Made by a program: the position numbers and the translations under genes. The notes under the pieces were generated by a model that saw nothing but the letters and a program-made list of their open reading frames with translations, was not told the origin of the DNA and made no database searches. Below are positions 35,034-43,960 of a DNA stretch of 64,000 nucleotides, piece by piece (positions within the stretch are counted from its first letter, which is position 1; every line of letters starts with the position of its first letter). Origin of the DNA: CAZZKF01 sp964654995 (lineage in GTDB: Bacteria > Pseudomonadota > Alphaproteobacteria > CAZZKF01); NCBI GenBank assembly GCA_964654995.1, contig CAZZKF010000001.1, positions 108,986 to 172,985 on the forward strand, read 5' to 3'.

Positions 35034-35073
35034 GGCCCCCTGCACCGATTGGTGCGGGGGGCTTTTTCTTTTT
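35034..35073 (+). terminator. rho-independent terminator after the TonB-dependent receptor
   Basis: GGCCCCCTGCACC pairs with GGTGCGGGGGGCT around a GATT loop (12-13 bp stem with G-T wobbles), followed by TTTTTCTTTTT. It lies between convergent genes, just before the suhB stop on the other strand, and marks the boundary between the accessory left half and the core right half. Confidence 0.9.
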
Positions 35074-35086
35074 CGGATGTCGGATG

Positions 35087-35887
35087 TCAGGCGGCCGGCG
35101 GTCTGGCCAGCAGGCGGCGCAGCGGCGCGTGCAGCTTGTCGTTGGCGGCAACGACATTGCCGCTTGCCAGAAAACGGTCCGAGCCGTCGATATCGCTCAC
35201 AAACCCGCCGGCCTCGCGCACGATCAGCGCGCCCGCCGCGATATCCCACGGCGAGAGGCCGGTTTCCCAGAAACCGTCGCAGCGCCCGGCCGCGACATAA
35301 ACGAGATCGAGGGCCGCCGCCCCGAACCGGCGCACGCCGGAGACCTGCTGCAACACCGCGCGCAGGCGCGGCAGAAACTCGTCGGCATCGCCGCGGCCCA
35401 GATGCGGAATGCCGGTGGCGATCACCGCATCGGCCAGCTTTTCGCGGGCCGAGACCCGCAGGCGGCGGTCGTTCAGATAGGCGCCGCGGCCCTTTTCCGC
35501 CCAGAACAGCTCGTCGGTGAGCGGCTGATGAACGATGCCGGCAACGACCTCGCCTTTGCGCTCGAGAGCAATGGAAATGGCGAAATGGGGGATGCCGTGG
35601 AGGAAATTGGTGGTGCCGTCCAGGGGATCGACGATCCACCGGCAATCCGGGCTTTTCCCGGCGATGGCGCCGCGCTCCTCGAGCAGAAAGCCGTAATCGG
35701 GCCGGGCCCGTGACAGCTCGGCGAGTATGGTCTTCTCGGCCGTGGTATCGGCGGTGCTGACGAAATCGGCCGGCCCCTTGCGCGACACCTGAAGCTGCTC
35801 GACCTCGCCGAAATCACGGGTCAGCCGGCGCGCCGCACGATAGGCGGCGCCGGCCATGACGTTGATATCGGCCGAACGCAGGGCCAT
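35087..35887 (-). CDS. suhB: inositol-phosphate phosphatase family protein (SuhB-like)
   Basis: 266 residues. The lithium-sensitive phosphatase signature WIVDPLDGTTNFLHGIPHFA and the C-terminal WDIAAGALIVREAGG are intact, giving both metal-binding halves. It hydrolyses myo-inositol-1-phosphate and related substrates; in E. coli SuhB also takes part in rRNA antitermination. Its start is 25 bp after the efp stop, so it is the distal gene of the leftward tkt-gap-pgk-fba-thiE-efp-suhB unit, a neighbourhood common in alphaproteobacteria. Confidence 0.93.
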   Translation of the reverse strand: MALRSADINVMAGAAYRAARRLTRDFGEVEQLQVSRKGPADFVSTADTTAEKTILAELSRARPDYGFLLEERGAIAGKSPDCRWIVDPLDGTTNFLHGIPHFAISIALERKGEVVAGIVHQPLTDELFWAEKGRGAYLNDRRLRVSAREKLADAVIATGIPHLGRGDADEFLPRLRAVLQQVSGVRRFGAAALDLVYVAAGRCDGFWETGLSPWDIAAGALIVREAGGFVSDIDGSDRFLASGNVVAANDKLHAPLRRLLARPPAA

Positions 35888-35912
35888 CCTCGCCTGTCCT
35901 TCGTGTGGGCGC

Positions 35913-36476
35913 CTAGTCGGCGCGCTTCTGATAGGTCCGCTCGGCGGTGTTCACAACCACCCGGTCGCCGACCCCGACAAAGGGCGGCACCATGATCCGC
36001 ACGCCGTTTTCCAGAACCGCCGGCTTGTTGGACGATGCCGCCGTCTGGCCCTTGACCACGGCTTCCGTTTCCACCACCTCGAGCACCACCGTGTCCGGCA
36101 GGTGCAGGGCCAGCGGCGTGTTCTCGAAGAACTCGACCACCACCTCCATGCCGTCTTTCAAAAACATCGCATCGTCGCCGACGATCTCCTTGGACAGGGA
36201 GACCTGTTCATAGGTCTCGGTATCCATGAAGGTGTACATGTCGTCGTCGCCATAGAGGAACTGATGCGGTTTCTGCTCGAGACGCACGCGTTCCACCTGC
36301 TCCGAGGAGCGGAATCGCTCGTTGAGCTTGGTGCCGTCCTTCAAATTCTTGAGCTCGACCTGCAGATAGGCCCCGCCCTTGCCCGGCTGGGTGTGCTGAA
36401 TCCTGACTGCCTGCCACAGGCCGCCCCGGTGCTGAATCACCATGCCCGGGCGAATTGCATTGCCGTTGATTTTCAT
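35913..36476 (-). CDS. efp: elongation factor P
   Basis: 187 residues with the three beta-barrel domains of EF-P. It helps ribosomes pass polyproline stretches. The modifiable lysine is Lys33 in QPGKGGAY. The C-terminal domain has the usual VPPFVGVGDRVVVNTAERTYQKRA signature. Nothing in the window shows which modification system is used; no epmA or epmB is nearby. Confidence 0.97.
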   Translation of the reverse strand: MKINGNAIRPGMVIQHRGGLWQAVRIQHTQPGKGGAYLQVELKNLKDGTKLNERFRSSEQVERVRLEQKPHQFLYGDDDMYTFMDTETYEQVSLSKEIVGDDAMFLKDGMEVVVEFFENTPLALHLPDTVVLEVVETEAVVKGQTAASSNKPAVLENGVRIMVPPFVGVGDRVVVNTAERTYQKRAD

Positions 36477-36528
36477 TCACGTCGATCCGGTCATTGTCCG
36501 CTGCGCCGATTGCGCGCGGCGGAAGCTA

Positions 36529-37173
36529 TCAGGTCGACTTGCTGCGCGCAATCGCCCTGTTGAAATCGCGCACCGCCTGCGCCGGGCCGCGTTGGTAATC
36601 CCAGATGCCGGCACAGACGGCCAGGAAATCGGCGCCCGCAACGACCAGCTCGGGGCAGTTCTCGACCGTAATGCCGCCGATGGCGACACAAGGGATTTCC
36701 ATCAGCTCCTGCCACCAGGTCAGGATGTCGGGGGTGGCGCGGGCCTCGGGCGCCTTGGTCCGGGTCTCGAAAAAGGCGCCGAAGGCGACATAATCCGCGC
36801 CCGCCTCGCCAGCCACCATGGCCAGGTGGCGCGAGCCATGGCAGGTCACCCCGACGATGCCATCGGCGCCGACCAGCGCCCGGGCGGTGGCGTAATCGGC
36901 ATCCCTTTGGCCGATATGTACGCCATCAGCGCCGAGCTCGGCGGCCAGGTCCGGGCGGTCGTTGACCAGAAAGGCGACATCACGGGCATGGCAGACCGGC
37001 ATCAACGTCTCGGTTGCCCGGCGGATGGCATCGTCGTCCGCCTCTTTGAGGCGTAACTGCAAACAGGCGACATCGCCCGCATCGAGCGCCGCCGCCAGAC
37101 TTTCGGCAAAAGCCGCCGGCTGGAGCCGCGGCGGCGTGATCAGGTAGAGCCGGCAGCGCCCGGAGTCGGTCAC
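36529..37173 (-). CDS. thiE: thiamine phosphate synthase family protein
   Basis: 214 residues, TIM barrel. Motifs LQLRLKEAD, VNDRPDLAAELGADGVHIGQRD and the phosphate-binding VAIGGITVEN are those of ThiE, which joins HMP-pyrophosphate and thiazole phosphate to form thiamine phosphate. The sequence FETRTKAPEARATPDIL is a little unlike the usual STPTK segment, so a TenI-like relative cannot be excluded. It sits between fba and efp in the leftward unit; thiD is at the far right end of this window, not adjacent. Confidence 0.87.
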   Translation of the reverse strand: MTDSGRCRLYLITPPRLQPAAFAESLAAALDAGDVACLQLRLKEADDDAIRRATETLMPVCHARDVAFLVNDRPDLAAELGADGVHIGQRDADYATARALVGADGIVGVTCHGSRHLAMVAGEAGADYVAFGAFFETRTKAPEARATPDILTWWQELMEIPCVAIGGITVENCPELVVAGADFLAVCAGIWDYQRGPAQAVRDFNRAIARSKST

Positions 37174-37206
37174 GAGACGTGCTTTTCCAATGCCGCCCGT
37201 CAGCGC

Positions 37207-38229
37207 CTATTCCGCCGCCTGGCGTTCCAGGGCCGGCTCCCATTGGCCGGCGGTGGCCAGCCCGTTCATCCGCGCCCGGTGGGCAAAGGCCGCCTGTGCC
37301 GCCGCCCGGTTGGCGTTATCGCCGCCCCAGGTCTTGAGCGGCGCCGCCTGCAGCGCCCGGCCGTAGGAGAAGCTGAGCCGCCACGGCACCTCATAGCCCT
37401 GGTTCATGGCGTTCAAGTGGGCGGTGGCATCGATATCCGACTGGCCGCCGGACAGGAACACGATGCCCGGCACCGCTGCCGGCACCGTGCGTCGCAAGCA
37501 GGCGACGGTCTTTTCGGCCACTTCCTCGACGCCCGCCTGTTCGGGGCACTCGCTGCCCGAGACCACCATGTTGGGCTTCAGGATCGAGCCTTCCAGCTCC
37601 ACCCCCTGGTCGTACAGCTCGGCATAGACGGTGCGGAGCGTCGCCTCGGTCACCTCGAAGCAGTCGTCGATGGTGTGATCGCCGTCCATCAGCACCTCGG
37701 GCTCGACGATCGGCACCAGCCCGGCTTCCTGGCACAGGGCGGCATAGCGGGCCAAGGCATGCGCATTGGCATTGATGCAGGCGGCGCTCGGCATGTCCTC
37801 GCCGATGGCGATTACCGCCCGCCATTTGGCGAAGCGCGCGCCGAGTTCATAGTATTCGGCAAGCCGTTCGCGCAGGCCGTCGAGTCCCTCGGTCACCTTT
37901 TCGCCGTCGAAGCCGGCCAAAGGCTTGGCGCCCTTGTCGACCTTGATGCCGGGGATCGAGCCATGCCCCTTGATGATCTCGACCAGCGGCGTGCCGTCTT
38001 CCGCCTTCTGGCGGATGGTCTCGTCGAACAGGATGACGCCGGAGATGTAGTCCTTCATGGCGTCGGTGCGGAACAGCATCTCGCGGTAGTCGCGGCGGTT
38101 GGTCTCGGTCGATTCGACACCGATCGAATCAAACCGCTTCTTGATCGTACCGCTGCTTTCATCGGCGGCCAGAATCCCCTTGCCCGGCGCCACCATCGCC
38201 TGGGCGATGTCATGCAGGCTCTCGCTCAT
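37207..38229 (-). CDS. fba: class I fructose-bisphosphate aldolase
   Basis: 340 residues of the Schiff-base aldolase family. KGILAADESSGTIKKRF at the N-terminus and LEGSILKPNMVV with the imine-forming lysine are typical; GIVFLSGGQSDIDATAHLNAMN follows. It splits fructose-1,6-bisphosphate to the triose phosphates and can run in reverse. It lies 45 bp after pgk in the central carbon operon. Confidence 0.95.
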   Translation of the reverse strand: MSESLHDIAQAMVAPGKGILAADESSGTIKKRFDSIGVESTETNRRDYREMLFRTDAMKDYISGVILFDETIRQKAEDGTPLVEIIKGHGSIPGIKVDKGAKPLAGFDGEKVTEGLDGLRERLAEYYELGARFAKWRAVIAIGEDMPSAACINANAHALARYAALCQEAGLVPIVEPEVLMDGDHTIDDCFEVTEATLRTVYAELYDQGVELEGSILKPNMVVSGSECPEQAGVEEVAEKTVACLRRTVPAAVPGIVFLSGGQSDIDATAHLNAMNQGYEVPWRLSFSYGRALQAAPLKTWGGDNANRAAAQAAFAHRARMNGLATAGQWEPALERQAAE

Positions 38230-38274
38230 TCCATCCTCCGCTCAAATCGATTCGCTGCTCTTCCGTATGATAGC

Positions 38275-39477
38275 CTAATTTCCCTGTTTGAGGGCCTTGA
38301 TTGCGGGCAATTCCTTGCCCTCCAGCCATTCGAGAAAGGCGCCGCCGGCGGTCGAGACATGGCTGAACCGATCGGCGACACCGGCATGATTGAGGGCCGC
38401 GACCGTATCGCCGCCGCCGGCCACCGAAAGCAGCTTGCCGGCTTCGGTCAGCTTCGCCGCGGCCTTGGCCACGGCGACAGTGCCAGCGTCAAACGGTGGC
38501 GTCTCGAAAGCGCCCAGCGGGCCGTTCCACAGCAGCGTGCGGCAGCCCTCCAGCCGGTGGGTGAGCTCTTCGACGGTGCGCGGCCCGATATCGAGGATCC
38601 TGTCGTCATCCGCCACCGCATCCACCGCGACCGTGCGGGTTGGCGCGTCCGAAGCCAGTTCAGGGGCCACCGTCGCATCGACCGGCAAAACGATCTTGCA
38701 GCCCCTGGCCGCGGCCTCGTCCAGGATCGTCCGGGCGGTTTCGGCCAGATCGTGCTCGCACAAGGATTTGCCGACCGGCTTGCCCTGGGCATTCAGGAAC
38801 GTATTCGCCATGCCGCCGCCGATGATCAGTTGATCGACCTTGCCGGCAAGATGGCCGAGCACGCCGAGCTTGGTCGAGATCTTGGCGCCGCCGACGATCG
38901 CCGCCACCGGATGCTCGGGCGTGGCCAGCGCGCGTTCCAGGGCCTCGATCTCGCGCATCAAGGCCGGGCCGGCAGCACTGGGCAGCAGACGGACGAGCGC
39001 TTCCGTAGACGCATTCGCCCGGTGGGCGACCGAAAAGGCGTCCATCACGAAAACATCGCCAAGCTCGGCGAGGGCGGCGGCAAAAGCCGGATCATTGGCC
39101 TGTTCACCGGCATGGAAGCGGGTGTTTTCCAGCACCGCAACGGCGCCTTCGCCAAGCGCCTCGACCACCTGTCTGGCCGGTGCCCCGATGCAGTCCTCGG
39201 CAAAGACCACCGGGCGGCCCAGCACGCTCTCCAGGGCCGGCACCACGGCGCGCAGCGAAAAGGCCGGGTCGGGCCTGCCCTTGGGGCGGCCGAAGTGGGA
39301 GAGCACGATCGGCCGGCCGCCGCGCCTGATGATCGCGTCAATGGTTGGCGCCAGGCTCTTGAGCCGGGTGTCATCGGCGACCCGGCCCTCGGCGTCGAGC
39401 GGCACGTTCAGATCGGCCCGGACCAGCACCCGCCGCCCGGCAAGGTCGAGGTCATCGAGGCTCGGCAGTCCCGCCAT
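38275..39477 (-). CDS. pgk: phosphoglycerate kinase
   Basis: 400 residues, standard length. RRVLVRADLNVPLD, LSHFGRPKG, the hinge region and C-terminal VAGGGDTVAALNHAG are conserved family segments. Catalyses phosphate transfer between 1,3-bisphosphoglycerate and ADP. ATG 39477 is chosen because it gives the known N-terminus and lies 11 bp after the gap stop; an upstream in-frame start would run into gap. Confidence 0.97.
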   Translation of the reverse strand: MAGLPSLDDLDLAGRRVLVRADLNVPLDAEGRVADDTRLKSLAPTIDAIIRRGGRPIVLSHFGRPKGRPDPAFSLRAVVPALESVLGRPVVFAEDCIGAPARQVVEALGEGAVAVLENTRFHAGEQANDPAFAAALAELGDVFVMDAFSVAHRANASTEALVRLLPSAAGPALMREIEALERALATPEHPVAAIVGGAKISTKLGVLGHLAGKVDQLIIGGGMANTFLNAQGKPVGKSLCEHDLAETARTILDEAAARGCKIVLPVDATVAPELASDAPTRTVAVDAVADDDRILDIGPRTVEELTHRLEGCRTLLWNGPLGAFETPPFDAGTVAVAKAAAKLTEAGKLLSVAGGGDTVAALNHAGVADRFSHVSTAGGAFLEWLEGKELPAIKALKQGN

Positions 39478-39488
39478 GGCACGCCCTT

Positions 39489-40499
39489 CTATTCGGCAAG
39501 GTTGCCCATGATCGCGGCGGTATCGCCCATGCGGTTGGAAAAGCCCCATTCGTTGTCGTACCAGCTCAGCACCCGCACCAGGCGCCCGCCGACCACCTGG
39601 GTCTGGCTCAGATCGAAGGTGGAGCTGGCTGCCGTGTGATTGAAGTCGACCGACACCACCGGTTCGTCGACGACATCCAGAACGCCCTTCATCGGCCCGG
39701 CGGCGGCGGCACGCACGGCTTCGTTCACCTCATCGACGGTGGTTTCGCGCGCCGCGTTGAAGGTGAGATCGATCATCGACACGTTCGGCGTCGGCACGCG
39801 CACCGCAGTGCCGTCCAGCTTGCCGGCCAGTTCCGGCAGCACCAGGCCGACGGCGCGCGCCGCCCCGGTCGAGGTCGGGATCATCGACAGCCCGGCCGCT
39901 CGCGCCCGGCGCGGATCCTTGTGCAGCGTATCGAGGATCCGCTGGTCGCCGGTATACGCGTGCACCGTGGTCATGAAGCCCTGTTCGATGCCGATGGCAT
40001 CGTTCAGCACCTTGGCTACCGGCGCCAGGCAGTTGGTGGTGCAGGATGCGTTCGAGACCACCGTGTGGCCGGGCTCCAGCTTGTCGTGATTGACGCCGTA
40101 GACGACGGTGAGGTCGACCTCCTTGGCCGGCGCCGAAATCAGCACCTTGCGTGCCCCGGCATCGAGATGGGCGGCGGCCTTGTCGCGGGCCGTGAACAGG
40201 CCGGTGCACTCGAGCGCGATGTCGACACCGAGCTCGCGCCACGGCAAGTTGGCGGGGTCGCGCTCGGCGGTCACCTTGATCGGCCCGCGGCCGATATCGA
40301 TGGTATCGCCGTTCACCCGGATCTCGCCGGGGAAGGGGCCGTGAACCGAATCGCGCTTGAGCAGATAGGCATTGGTTTCCACGGGGCCGAGGTCGTTGAG
40401 CCCGACCACCTCGAGGTCGTTGCGCCCGGATTCGTGAATGGCCCGGAGCACCAGTCTGCCGATGCGCCCGAAACCGTTGATTGCCACTCTGACCGTCAT
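39489..40499 (-). CDS. gap: glyceraldehyde-3-phosphate dehydrogenase, type I
   Basis: 336 residues. NAD-binding INGFGRIGR at the N-terminus, catalytic Cys153 in SNASCTTNCLAP and the WYDNEWGFSNR C-terminal motif. Asp/Asn residues after the Rossmann strand (VVGLNDLG) fit NAD use, but cofactor preference is not proved. ATG 40499 follows a GGAGTGAGAAC ribosome-binding site. Confidence 0.97.
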   Translation of the reverse strand: MTVRVAINGFGRIGRLVLRAIHESGRNDLEVVGLNDLGPVETNAYLLKRDSVHGPFPGEIRVNGDTIDIGRGPIKVTAERDPANLPWRELGVDIALECTGLFTARDKAAAHLDAGARKVLISAPAKEVDLTVVYGVNHDKLEPGHTVVSNASCTTNCLAPVAKVLNDAIGIEQGFMTTVHAYTGDQRILDTLHKDPRRARAAGLSMIPTSTGAARAVGLVLPELAGKLDGTAVRVPTPNVSMIDLTFNAARETTVDEVNEAVRAAAAGPMKGVLDVVDEPVVSVDFNHTAASSTFDLSQTQVVGGRLVRVLSWYDNEWGFSNRMGDTAAIMGNLAE

Positions 40500-40546
40500 T
40501 GTTCTCACTCCGTTTTTTCTGGCTCTGCCCTGACTTGATCTCTGGT

Positions 40547-42574
40547 CTACACTTGCGCGCCGGCGTCTTGCAGGCGGCGCTTTGCCGCATCGATAACGGC
40601 GTCCGCGGTGATCCCGAAATGGCGGTAAAGATCGCCGGCCGGTGCCGACGCGCCAAAGCTCGACATGCCGATGAAAATGCCTGCCTCGCCGATGTAACGA
40701 TCCCAGCCCTGGCGCACGCCAGCCTCGATGGCGATGCGCAGGGTGTCTTTGCCCAGCATCGCGTCGCGCCAGTCCGCATCCTGTTCCTCGAACAGCTCCA
40801 GACACGGCATCGAGACGACGCGGGTCGGCACGCCGTCGGCTTCAAGCTGTTCGCGTGCCGCCAGGGCCAGTGCCACCTCGGTGCCGGTGGCCAGCAGGGT
40901 AACGCATGCTGTACCGCTGGCCGGCCGCAGCTCATAGGCACCGCGCGCGCAGCGGTTTTCATCATCCGGCTCGCGGCGGACCGCCGGCGTGCCCTGGCGC
41001 GACAGCGCAATGACCGAGGGCCGCGTGGCGCTGGTCAGCGCCAGTTGCCAGCATTCGGCGGTCTCGATGGCATCGGCCGGGCGGAAGACGTTCAAGTTGG
41101 GGATCGCCCGCAGGCTTGCCAGATGTTCGACCGGCTGGTGCGTCGGCCCGTCTTCGCCCAGCCCGATGGAATCATGGGTCATCACGTAGATCACCCGCTG
41201 GCGCATCAGCGCGGACAAGCGAATCGCCGGCCGGCAGTAGTCGCTGAACACCAGGAAGGTGCCGGAGTACGGGATGAATCCGCGATGCAGGGCAATGCCG
41301 TTCATCACTGCCGCCATGGCGTGTTCGCGGACCCCGTAATGAATGAAGCGGCCGGAGAAATCGTCGCGGGTGATCGCCGCCATGCCGGCGGTGCGGGTGT
41401 TGTTGGAGCCGGTCAGGTCGGCCGATCCGCCAATGGTTTCGGGCAGTACCGGGTTGATCGCTTCCAGCGCCATCTGCGAGGCCTTGCGCGTCGCCACCTT
41501 GGGCGGCTCGGCGATGAGCCGGCGCTTGAGCCCGGCAATCGCCGCGTCCACCTCGGGCGGCACCTCGCCGGCGATCTGACGGTCGAAGGCGGTGCGGGTT
41601 TCAGGCGCCAGCGCCTGATGACGCCGGCGCCAGGCCTCCGCTTCGGCCTTGCTGCGCCGGCCCGCCGCCCGCCAGGCGGCGAGGACCGGATCCGGCACCT
41701 CGAACGGCGGATAGGGCCAGCCCAGCGATTCACGGGCCGCCGCCACCTCGTCCTCGCCCAGGGGCGCGCCGTGGGTGGCTGCGGTGCCCTGCTTGTGCGG
41801 GGCGCCGAAGCCGATGGTGGTGCGGCACGCGATCAGGGACGGCCGGTCGCTGGCCCGCGCCTCGGCCAGCGCGGCGGCGATCTGTTCGGGGTCATGACCG
41901 TCGATGCGCCAGCTATCCCAGCCGCTGGCGGCAAAGCGGGCGATTTGATCGTCCGAAGTGGCCAAGTCGGTGGGGCCGTCGATCGAGATGTGATTGTCAT
42001 CGAACAGGACGATGAGCCTGGCGAGGCGCAGATGCCCGGCCAGCGAGATCGCCTCCTGGCTGATGCCTTCCATCAGGCAGCCGTCGCCGGCCAGCACATA
42101 GGTGTAGTGATCGACCAGGTCGGCGCCAAATCGGGCCGCCAGCAGGCGCTCGGCCAGCGCCATGCCGACACCGTTGGCAAGCCCCTGACCCAGGGGTCCG
42201 GTCGTCGTCTCGATGCCGGCCGCGAGGCCATATTCGGGATGGCCGGCGCAGGGACTGGCGAGCTGGCGGAAGTTGCGGATGTCGTCGATGCCGATGTCCG
42301 GATAGCCGGTGAGATGCAGGAGCGCGTAGAGCAGCATCGAGCCGTGACCGGCGGAGAGCACGAAGCGGTCGCGATCCGGCCAGTCGGGCCAGTCGGGATC
42401 GTACTTGAGCACTTTTGTGAACAATACGGTGGCGACATCGGCCATACCCATGGGCATGCCGGGATGCCCGGAATTGGCGGCCTGCACCGCGTCCATGGCC
42501 AGCACCCTCAGGCTGTTGGCCATGTCCTTGTGCGCTGTGGTGGTGGTGTCCGGCTGTGGATTGGTAAGGTCCAT
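40547..42574 (-). CDS. tkt: transketolase
   Basis: 675 residues, close to the family norm of 660-670. Thiamine-diphosphate motif GDGCLMEGISQEAISLAGHLRL-type, N-terminal ANSGHPGMPMG, and GLGEDGPTHQPVEHLASLRAIPN in the pyrimidine-binding domain. It transfers two-carbon units in the pentose phosphate or Calvin pathways. The ATG at 42574 matches the family start; the frame stays open upstream without a better start. First gene of the leftward tkt-gap-pgk-fba operon. Confidence 0.96.
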   Translation of the reverse strand: MDLTNPQPDTTTTAHKDMANSLRVLAMDAVQAANSGHPGMPMGMADVATVLFTKVLKYDPDWPDWPDRDRFVLSAGHGSMLLYALLHLTGYPDIGIDDIRNFRQLASPCAGHPEYGLAAGIETTTGPLGQGLANGVGMALAERLLAARFGADLVDHYTYVLAGDGCLMEGISQEAISLAGHLRLARLIVLFDDNHISIDGPTDLATSDDQIARFAASGWDSWRIDGHDPEQIAAALAEARASDRPSLIACRTTIGFGAPHKQGTAATHGAPLGEDEVAAARESLGWPYPPFEVPDPVLAAWRAAGRRSKAEAEAWRRRHQALAPETRTAFDRQIAGEVPPEVDAAIAGLKRRLIAEPPKVATRKASQMALEAINPVLPETIGGSADLTGSNNTRTAGMAAITRDDFSGRFIHYGVREHAMAAVMNGIALHRGFIPYSGTFLVFSDYCRPAIRLSALMRQRVIYVMTHDSIGLGEDGPTHQPVEHLASLRAIPNLNVFRPADAIETAECWQLALTSATRPSVIALSRQGTPAVRREPDDENRCARGAYELRPASGTACVTLLATGTEVALALAAREQLEADGVPTRVVSMPCLELFEEQDADWRDAMLGKDTLRIAIEAGVRQGWDRYIGEAGIFIGMSSFGASAPAGDLYRHFGITADAVIDAAKRRLQDAGAQV

Positions 42575-43043
42575 ATGATGCCCCGCGTCAAGCTCGATCG
42601 GCCCTGTCGGCGGACGGATACCCCACATGTGGCGCTGAACCGGTGATGCCGGGCTGGCCCGCGATTCGGTCCTTTTTTCGCCGGCTGGCGAGCGCCGTCT
42701 CCGGCCTCTCCGGTGCCCGGGATCACGGCCCCATCCGCTGCCCCGGTGCCTTGACGAGCGTGTGTGGTGGCGCACCGACCGGCGTCACAATGACTGCAGT
42801 GCGGGCCTCCGTCAACCGCGATTTCCCCGCCGCTTTTCAACCCCTTGCCGTGACCCGAGCGGGCGGTCCGGGCAACCTGCCTGACGGCATGCGGGGACCC
42901 TGGCGAAGGCCGGCCGGAGAATCCGGTGAGGCGTTTGGATCGGCGATTTCGAAGGCCGGTTGACGCCTCTTATTCGGGATGCTTATGCTTCATTCTTAAA
43001 GGGGGCCCTTAAGTCCTGGCCTCGGGGCTGAAGAACGAGCGAC
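42575..43043. other. intergenic region between divergent tkt and the DUF4164-zapA operon
   Basis: 469 bp without a credible gene. Near its right end lies a promoter-like pair (see 42960-42989) and an imperfect dyad around 42995-43016 (CTTAAAGGGGGCCCTTAAG). The tkt-proximal 300 bp are GC-rich and show no clear promoter to me. Confidence 0.6.
42960..42989 (+). promoter_or_regulatory. candidate promoter for DUF4164-zapA
   Basis: TTGACG at 42960-42965 and TATGCT at 42984-42989 with an 18-bp spacer resemble a sigma70-type promoter, about 55 bp before the first start codon on the plus strand. Match is fair, not perfect. Confidence 0.4.
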
Positions 43044-43319
43044 ATGGACAGCCTGGAACGTGCGGCCGAGCGGATTGGCGAGGCGTTGGAGCGGCTTGAC
43101 GCGGCGGTGCAGAAAACCCAAGCGGCGCGCAGCGCCAGCCAGGCCGAACGCGATTCGGAGCTCCAACGCCTGGCCGCTGAGCGCGACCGCCTGGCCGACG
43201 AGTTGGCCCGGGCGCTGGCCGAAAGTGAACGGTTGCGGGCCCAGAAGCTGTTGGCTGCGGACAAGCTGGACGGCGCGATCGGCCGTCTCGAATCACTGAT
43301 TGCGGAGGTTGCGGACTGA
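43044..43319 (+). CDS. DUF4164-type small coiled-coil protein
   Basis: 91 residues, almost wholly alpha-helical with heptad repeats (ERAAERIGEALERLDAAVQK then SERLRAQKLLAADKLDGAIGRLESL). Genes of this family commonly precede zapA in alphaproteobacteria, as here, 27 bp apart, which suggests a role in cell division, but none is proved to my knowledge. Confidence 0.82.
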   Translation: MDSLERAAERIGEALERLDAAVQKTQAARSASQAERDSELQRLAAERDRLADELARALAESERLRAQKLLAADKLDGAIGRLESLIAEVAD

Positions 43320-43346
43320 TCTCCGCGACTCGGCCGGGAGGCATTC

Positions 43347-43658
43347 TTGGCGCAGGTGACACTGACGATTCACGGGCAAACCTACCAGATCGCCTGCGAG
43401 GATGGCGAAGAGGATCGCCTGCGCGAGCTCGGCGCCTACGTCGACTCAAAAATGCAGGAATTGGCACAAACTGTCGGCAGAATGGCCGATTCTCGCATGT
43501 TTTTGCTCGCCAGTCTGCTGCTGGCCGACGAGATTTTCGATCTCCGCTCCGGCGGCGAGGGCAAGGCACGCTCGGCCCGCGATGCGGCACTGGCCGAGCG
43601 GCTCAATGCCGCTGCCGAGCAGATCGAAACCATTGTCGCCCGGCTCGAACAGGCTTAG
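43347..43658 (+). CDS. zapA: cell division protein ZapA
   Basis: 103 residues; N-terminal beta-strand (VTLTIHGQTYQIAC) and DGEEDRLRELGAYVDSKMQEL, then the long C-terminal helix, as in ZapA, which cross-links FtsZ filaments at mid-cell. The start appears to be TTG at 43347, six bases after GGGAGG; a GTG three codons later is less well placed. 6S RNA follows directly, a syntenic mark of proteobacteria. Confidence 0.9.
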   Translation: MAQVTLTIHGQTYQIACEDGEEDRLRELGAYVDSKMQELAQTVGRMADSRMFLLASLLLADEIFDLRSGGEGKARSARDAALAERLNAAAEQIETIVARLEQA

Positions 43659-43667
43659 ATTCACGGG

Positions 43668-43836
43668 TGCGGGTGCTGCGCGGTGCGTGCGGCATTACTT
43701 TCCCTGGGGCCAATACTTTCCTCGAGGGAGCTGTCCCTGCCGGGGCCGTGGTCCCGGTATTACGGCGCCCACCTGTGTCAACAGGCCACAGAGGACTGCT
43801 AATCCCCACGGCCGAGGCGGCCCCGCAGCCCCACGG
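43668..43836 (+). ncRNA. ssrS: 6S RNA
   Basis: Between zapA and the 5-formyltetrahydrofolate cyclo-ligase gene, the classical position of 6S RNA. The stretch is open in no useful frame and has the 6S layout: a terminal stem in which GCTGCG (43675-43680) pairs with CGCAGC (43824-43829), and a central region with TTCCCTGGGGCC and the facing GGGAGCTGTCCCTGCCGGGGCC before GGTATTACGG. 6S RNA binds housekeeping RNA polymerase in stationary phase. Ends are estimates to within about ten bases. Confidence 0.75.
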
Positions 43837-43960
43837 GCCAATCGACATGGACGTTGCGGCGCGGACAGGCTGGGCTTGTGCGCGCAAATTTTGTATGGAA
43901 GATCTGTGAGCGGCAGGCTGAATGCCAATCTGGCCTGCAGGGTGGGGACAGCGAGACGAC

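Noticed and set aside
36477..37206. TPP riboswitch for thiE (and near thiD at 63086)
   Set aside because: Spacers before both genes are too short (33 bp and none) to hold a THI element.
40499..42646. 715-codon plus-strand frame opposite tkt
   Set aside because: Complete antisense overlap with transketolase and low-complexity, arginine/glycine/histidine-rich composition.
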